This document shows positions 33,383 to 35,344 of a DNA stretch of 35,344 nt, in pieces. The number at the start of each line of letters is the position of its first letter. Position 1 is the first letter of the stretch. The DNA is from a virus, in the IMG/VR virus record IMGVR_UViG_3300031823_000019, positions 1 through 35,344 of that record; one strand, 5' to 3'. The translations under genes and the position numbers were made by a program. The notes under the pieces were generated by a model. That model saw only the letters and a program-made list of their open reading frames with translations, did no database searches and was not told where the DNA came from.

Positions 33383-35344
33383 ATGATCCTACTCGGCTGG
33401 GAAATCGGGACCGGCAAGCGGGTGGAAATCCCGGAGACGGGGCATCTGGCTTGGTTTGGCCAGACGCAGCTATCCGGGAAAACCACGGCGCTCGAGGCTA
33501 TCGCCTATCGCGGTGAACTGAGGGCCGTCGCGTTCATCACGAAGCAGGGCGAGGGGGGATTCTTGACGGGACGCATGATCCCCCCATATTTCTCCGAACC
33601 GACCAACGACGAAGAGCAGCCGCTATGGCGCTGGGTCAAGTCCATCCTAGAAGCGTCCCAACAGCGGAAACTAAATTTTGAAGAGGCTTGGATAATTCGG
33701 TGCTGCGAGGATCCCCGTTCCGCCAAAACGCTCAAAGATGTGCACGAAAACATCAAGGCACTGCTCGGTGGCGAGGGCGGTTACGTCGAAAAGGGCCGCG
33801 GCAAGAAAAAGAAAAAAGAGTGGAAGTACACGCGCAAGCCTGTGAGCGGAATCAACGCCGGCGTCTACACGTCCCTGAAAGCGTATTTCGACATTGTGAT
33901 GCCGCAACTCGCGCGCCTGCCGTACACGAAGCGGCTCGAGCTGGGCGACGGGCTGAACGTGATGGACCTGCGCGAATACGCCATGGAAACCCAGGCGCTC
34001 GTGATCCGCAGCGTGATGGAGTGGGTCTACCAACATGAAAAAGGCGTCCGCGTCATCGTCCCCGAAGCGCAGGATTTTGTCCCGCAAGGGAAAAACTCGC
34101 CGGTGAAGATGGCCTGCGAGACGCTGGTGCGCAAGGCCGGCGCGAACAAAAACTTCATGTGGCTCGATTCGCAGGATATGGCTGCGGTGGACAAGATCAT
34201 GCTGCGCGCCTGCTCGATCGTGGGGATCGGCGTGCAGACCGAAGGCCATGAAATCGAGCGCAGCCTCGCCGGGCTCTTCACGCCGCAATTGAAACCCGTG
34301 GACATCGCGCGCCTGAAAATCGGCGAATTCTTTGTGCGCACGCCCGAAGCCAAAGTCTCCAAAGTCTACGTCCAGCCCGCCTGGATGGAGAGCGAGCTCC
34401 ACGCCCAAGCCATCGCCAAGGGCGAGGAGCGAGTCGAAAGCGCAAGGCAAATGCTCCGCGCGTTCAAGGATGCCCGCAAAGCGCCCCCCGTTTACCCTGA
34501 GCGAGTTAAACGCGAAGGGCACCAACTGAAACAAATTCTCAGTCAGGAGTCACCCGCCGATGAAGAAGAATCAGCCGGTAAACGAACAGTTGCCACCGAC
34601 GAGACAGAATCAATATTCACAAAAGAACGTCGAAGTCTGGACGGACAGCAACGGCAAAATGATTCTGATCTTCGCGATTCCGCGCGCCATGGTGATAGAG
34701 GGGATTCGTCGGTCCAAACGTCGGATGCTCGACTTCGAGATGGAATTTACGCGGATGGAGGCATTCGATCTACTCAGGGCCATCGCCTGCCATCCGTACA
34801 CGATGGAGATGATGACCAATCCACCGATGACGCTAATCCATCACGCGAACAAGAAGAAATCGAAACCTCGTCCCAAATCCTAAAGGAGCCGCCCGATGTC
34901 GAAGAGAGTGAATCCCTTCCGCCAGTTGACGCCGAGACAACAGCGCGCGATCAAGGCGCGAATCGAGCGGATCGCCCCGGAGATACAGATGGGCATGTCG
35001 GCGCAGACGCTGATCGTGGCGCTGTTCGAGGATTTGGCAACCGTCCCGAGGATGCAGCCGAAACGGAATCGTCCCCGCAATCCCAACTAACACCCCTCGA
35101 AGCAATGCTTCTCGGGGTAAAGGAGCCTGGCAAACATGAAACCCAAATTGAGGACCCCGGCGATACCCGTATCGCCGGAAGTCCTGAACGAACTGAAAGC
35201 GCAAGCGAAACAGCACCTATACATGAGGCCGTACTTGGAACATCTGTTCGTTCCCAAAGAGGCGCGAATGCGCCAGGAAGTGAGAGCCAGATGCCGCAAG
35301 AAAAACAAACACCGTTTGAAATCGTAAAACAGTATTTCGTTGAT
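33383..35344 (+). CDS. HerA/FtsK-superfamily ATPase, probable genome-packaging motor (continues at 1-758)
   Basis: This is an ATP-driven DNA translocase of the HerA type. A P-loop-like G-Q-T-Q-L-S-G-K-T-T lies at residues 26-35, one residue longer than the usual GxxxxGK spacing. Walker B/glutamate VRVIVPEAQDF is at 222-232. The sensor segment LDSQDMAAVDKIMLRACS at 261-278 is typical of HerA-like motors ('S-Q-x-x-x-x-V-D-K-x-x-L-x-x-C'). A basic loop KKKKKEWKYTRK lies at about 150-161. The ATPase domain ends near residue 385. The frame then runs as an acidic Ser/Asp/Arg-rich linker (about 390-636) and joins the C-terminal domain at 1-758, total 866 aa. HerA-like motors package DNA in membrane-containing tailless phages; no terminase is present to compete for this role. 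Confidence 0.86.
   Translation, partial: MILLGWEIGTGKRVEIPETGHLAWFGQTQLSGKTTALEAIAYRGELRAVAFITKQGEGGFLTGRMIPPYFSEPTNDEEQPLWRWVKSILEASQQRKLNFEEAWIIRCCEDPRSAKTLKDVHENIKALLGGEGGYVEKGRGKKKKKEWKYTRKPVSGINAGVYTSLKAYFDIVMPQLARLPYTKRLELGDGLNVMDLREYAMETQALVIRSVMEWVYQHEKGVRVIVPEAQDFVPQGKNSPVKMACETLVRKAGANKNFMWLDSQDMAAVDKIMLRACSIVGIGVQTEGHEIERSLAGLFTPQLKPVDIARLKIGEFFVRTPEAKVSKVYVQPAWMESELHAQAIAKGEERVESARQMLRAFKDARKAPPVYPERVKREGHQLKQILSQESPADEEESAGKRTVATDETESIFTKERRSLDGQQRQNDSDLRDSARHGDRGDSSVQTSDARLRDGIYADGGIRSTQGHRLPSVHDGDDDQSTDDANPSREQEEIETSSQILKEPPDVEESESLPPVDAETTARDQGANRADRPGDTDGHVGADADRGAVRGFGNRPEDAAETESSPQSQLTPLEAMLLGVKEPGKHETQIEDPGDTRIAGSPERTESASETAPIHEAVLGTSVRSQRGANAPGSESQMPQEKQTPFEIVKQYFVD
34560..34883 (+). 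CDS. 107-aa protein nested in the +1 frame of the ATPase linker
   Basis: AGGAGT lies 11 bases before ATG 34560. After a polar N-terminus come strands NVEVWTDSNGKMILIFAIP, basic helix RAMVIEGIRRSKRRML and helix MEAFDLLRAIA, with a Met-rich segment and a Lys-rich tail: a normal hydrophobic core, unlike a shadow. The ATPase frame over the same DNA is low-complexity. Function unknown; a small DNA-binding or virion protein is possible. Confidence 0.78.
   Translation: MKKNQPVNEQLPPTRQNQYSQKNVEVWTDSNGKMILIFAIPRAMVIEGIRRSKRRMLDFEMEFTRMEAFDLLRAIACHPYTMEMMTNPPMTLIHHANKKKSKPRPKS
34896..35090 (+). CDS. 64-aa basic helical protein nested in the ATPase linker
   Basis: AAAGGAG lies eight bases before ATG 34896, a textbook ribosome site. 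Helices (PRQQRAIKARIERIAPEI, AQTLIVALFEDLA) and a basic, Pro/Asn-rich tail look like a small nucleic-acid-binding protein. It is 12 bases downstream of the previous nested gene and in the same frame. Confidence 0.78.
   Translation: MSKRVNPFRQLTPRQQRAIKARIERIAPEIQMGMSAQTLIVALFEDLATVPRMQPKRNRPRNPN
35136..35327 (+). CDS. 63-aa basic helical protein nested in the ATPase frame, crosses the circle junction
   Basis: AAAGGAG lies 10 bases before ATG 35136. Pro-rich start (PAIPVSPEVL), helix NELKAQAKQHLYMRPYLEHL, then a long Arg/Lys helix (ARMRQEVRARCRKKNKHRLKS). It ends 36 codons into the 230-aa C-terminal domain. Complete here at the right end; its last 34 codons also appear at 1-102. It probably binds nucleic acid. 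Confidence 0.76.
   Translation: MKPKLRTPAIPVSPEVLNELKAQAKQHLYMRPYLEHLFVPKEARMRQEVRARCRKKNKHRLKS
35226..35344. repeat. Right copy of the 119-bp terminal direct repeat
   Basis: Identical to 1-119. It carries the end of the 63-aa nested gene and the start of the C-terminal domain ORF at the matching offset (ATG 35291 equals ATG 66). Confidence 0.93.

Noticed and set aside
33671-34534. 287-codon leftward ORF over the ATPase
   Set aside because: Antisense shadow with His/Arg/Phe-rich composition; no coupled neighbours on that strand.
1-35344. tRNA or rRNA genes
   Set aside because: I looked for cloverleaf arms with TTCGA-type loops and acceptor stems and for rRNA-like stretches, and saw none I could support. 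A covariance search was not possible.

Overview
The window is almost certainly one complete circular genome. The first 119 bases recur exactly as the last 119 (35226-35344), so the circle is about 35,225 bp. A 119-base overlap is what a k=119 assembly leaves when it closes a circle. Reading frames continue across the junction. Lysis genes, fibre-like proteins, a DnaB-type helicase, a DNA methyltransferase and many small coupled genes point to a lytic phage. No integrase was recognised. I also see no terminase, portal, HK97-type capsid, protease, tape measure or tail-tube gene. The host is probably a soil-type Gram-negative bacterium: signal peptides end in AxA, the GC content is fairly high, and intergenic heptamer repeats (CACGAAT) resemble ones I recall from Acidobacteriota. 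The host assignment is inference.

Layout. Two transcription units diverge from a control region at about 24.74-24.93 kb and meet tail to tail at about 3.6 kb. The leftward unit (24740 down to 3581) is the late or virion half. From its start it holds a transglutaminase-like membrane protein; a run of tail-anchored membrane proteins alternating with small soluble genes and joined by ATGA/TGATG overlaps (19.5-23.9 kb); two related beta-rich proteins (17.7-19.1 kb); a block of probable jelly-roll capsid candidates (14.0-17.4 kb); three exported proteins with near-identical signal-peptide ends, two of them fibre-like paralogues (9.2-13.9 kb); small membrane proteins; a glycosyltransferase-like protein; and a lysis region with an SLT lytic transglycosylase, an M15/LAS endopeptidase and tiny holin-like proteins (4.1-6.6 kb).

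The rightward unit (24928 through 35225 and on to 3745) is the replication, regulation and packaging half. It holds an unknown 445-residue protein, a DnaB-N/RepA-like fused helicase, a cupin-like protein, a probable iteron origin (28.9-29.3 kb), a strong sigma70-like promoter driving a ribbon-helix-helix regulator inside a partly duplicated cassette, about a dozen small early genes, a HerA/FtsK-family ATPase and the methyltransferase.

The most unusual points are these. (1) The only recognisable packaging-type motor is a HerA-like ATPase, found with jelly-roll candidates, many membrane proteins and no tail genes. This suggests a tailless, membrane-containing virus with a genome about twice the size of the sphaerolipovirus-like and tectivirus-like phages I know. 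(2) The ATPase frame stays open for 866 codons through the circle junction, while three complete small genes, each with its own Shine-Dalgarno, lie in the +1 frame over its linker. (3) A family of near-identical hairpins sits between a stop codon and the next ribosome binding site at many gene borders.
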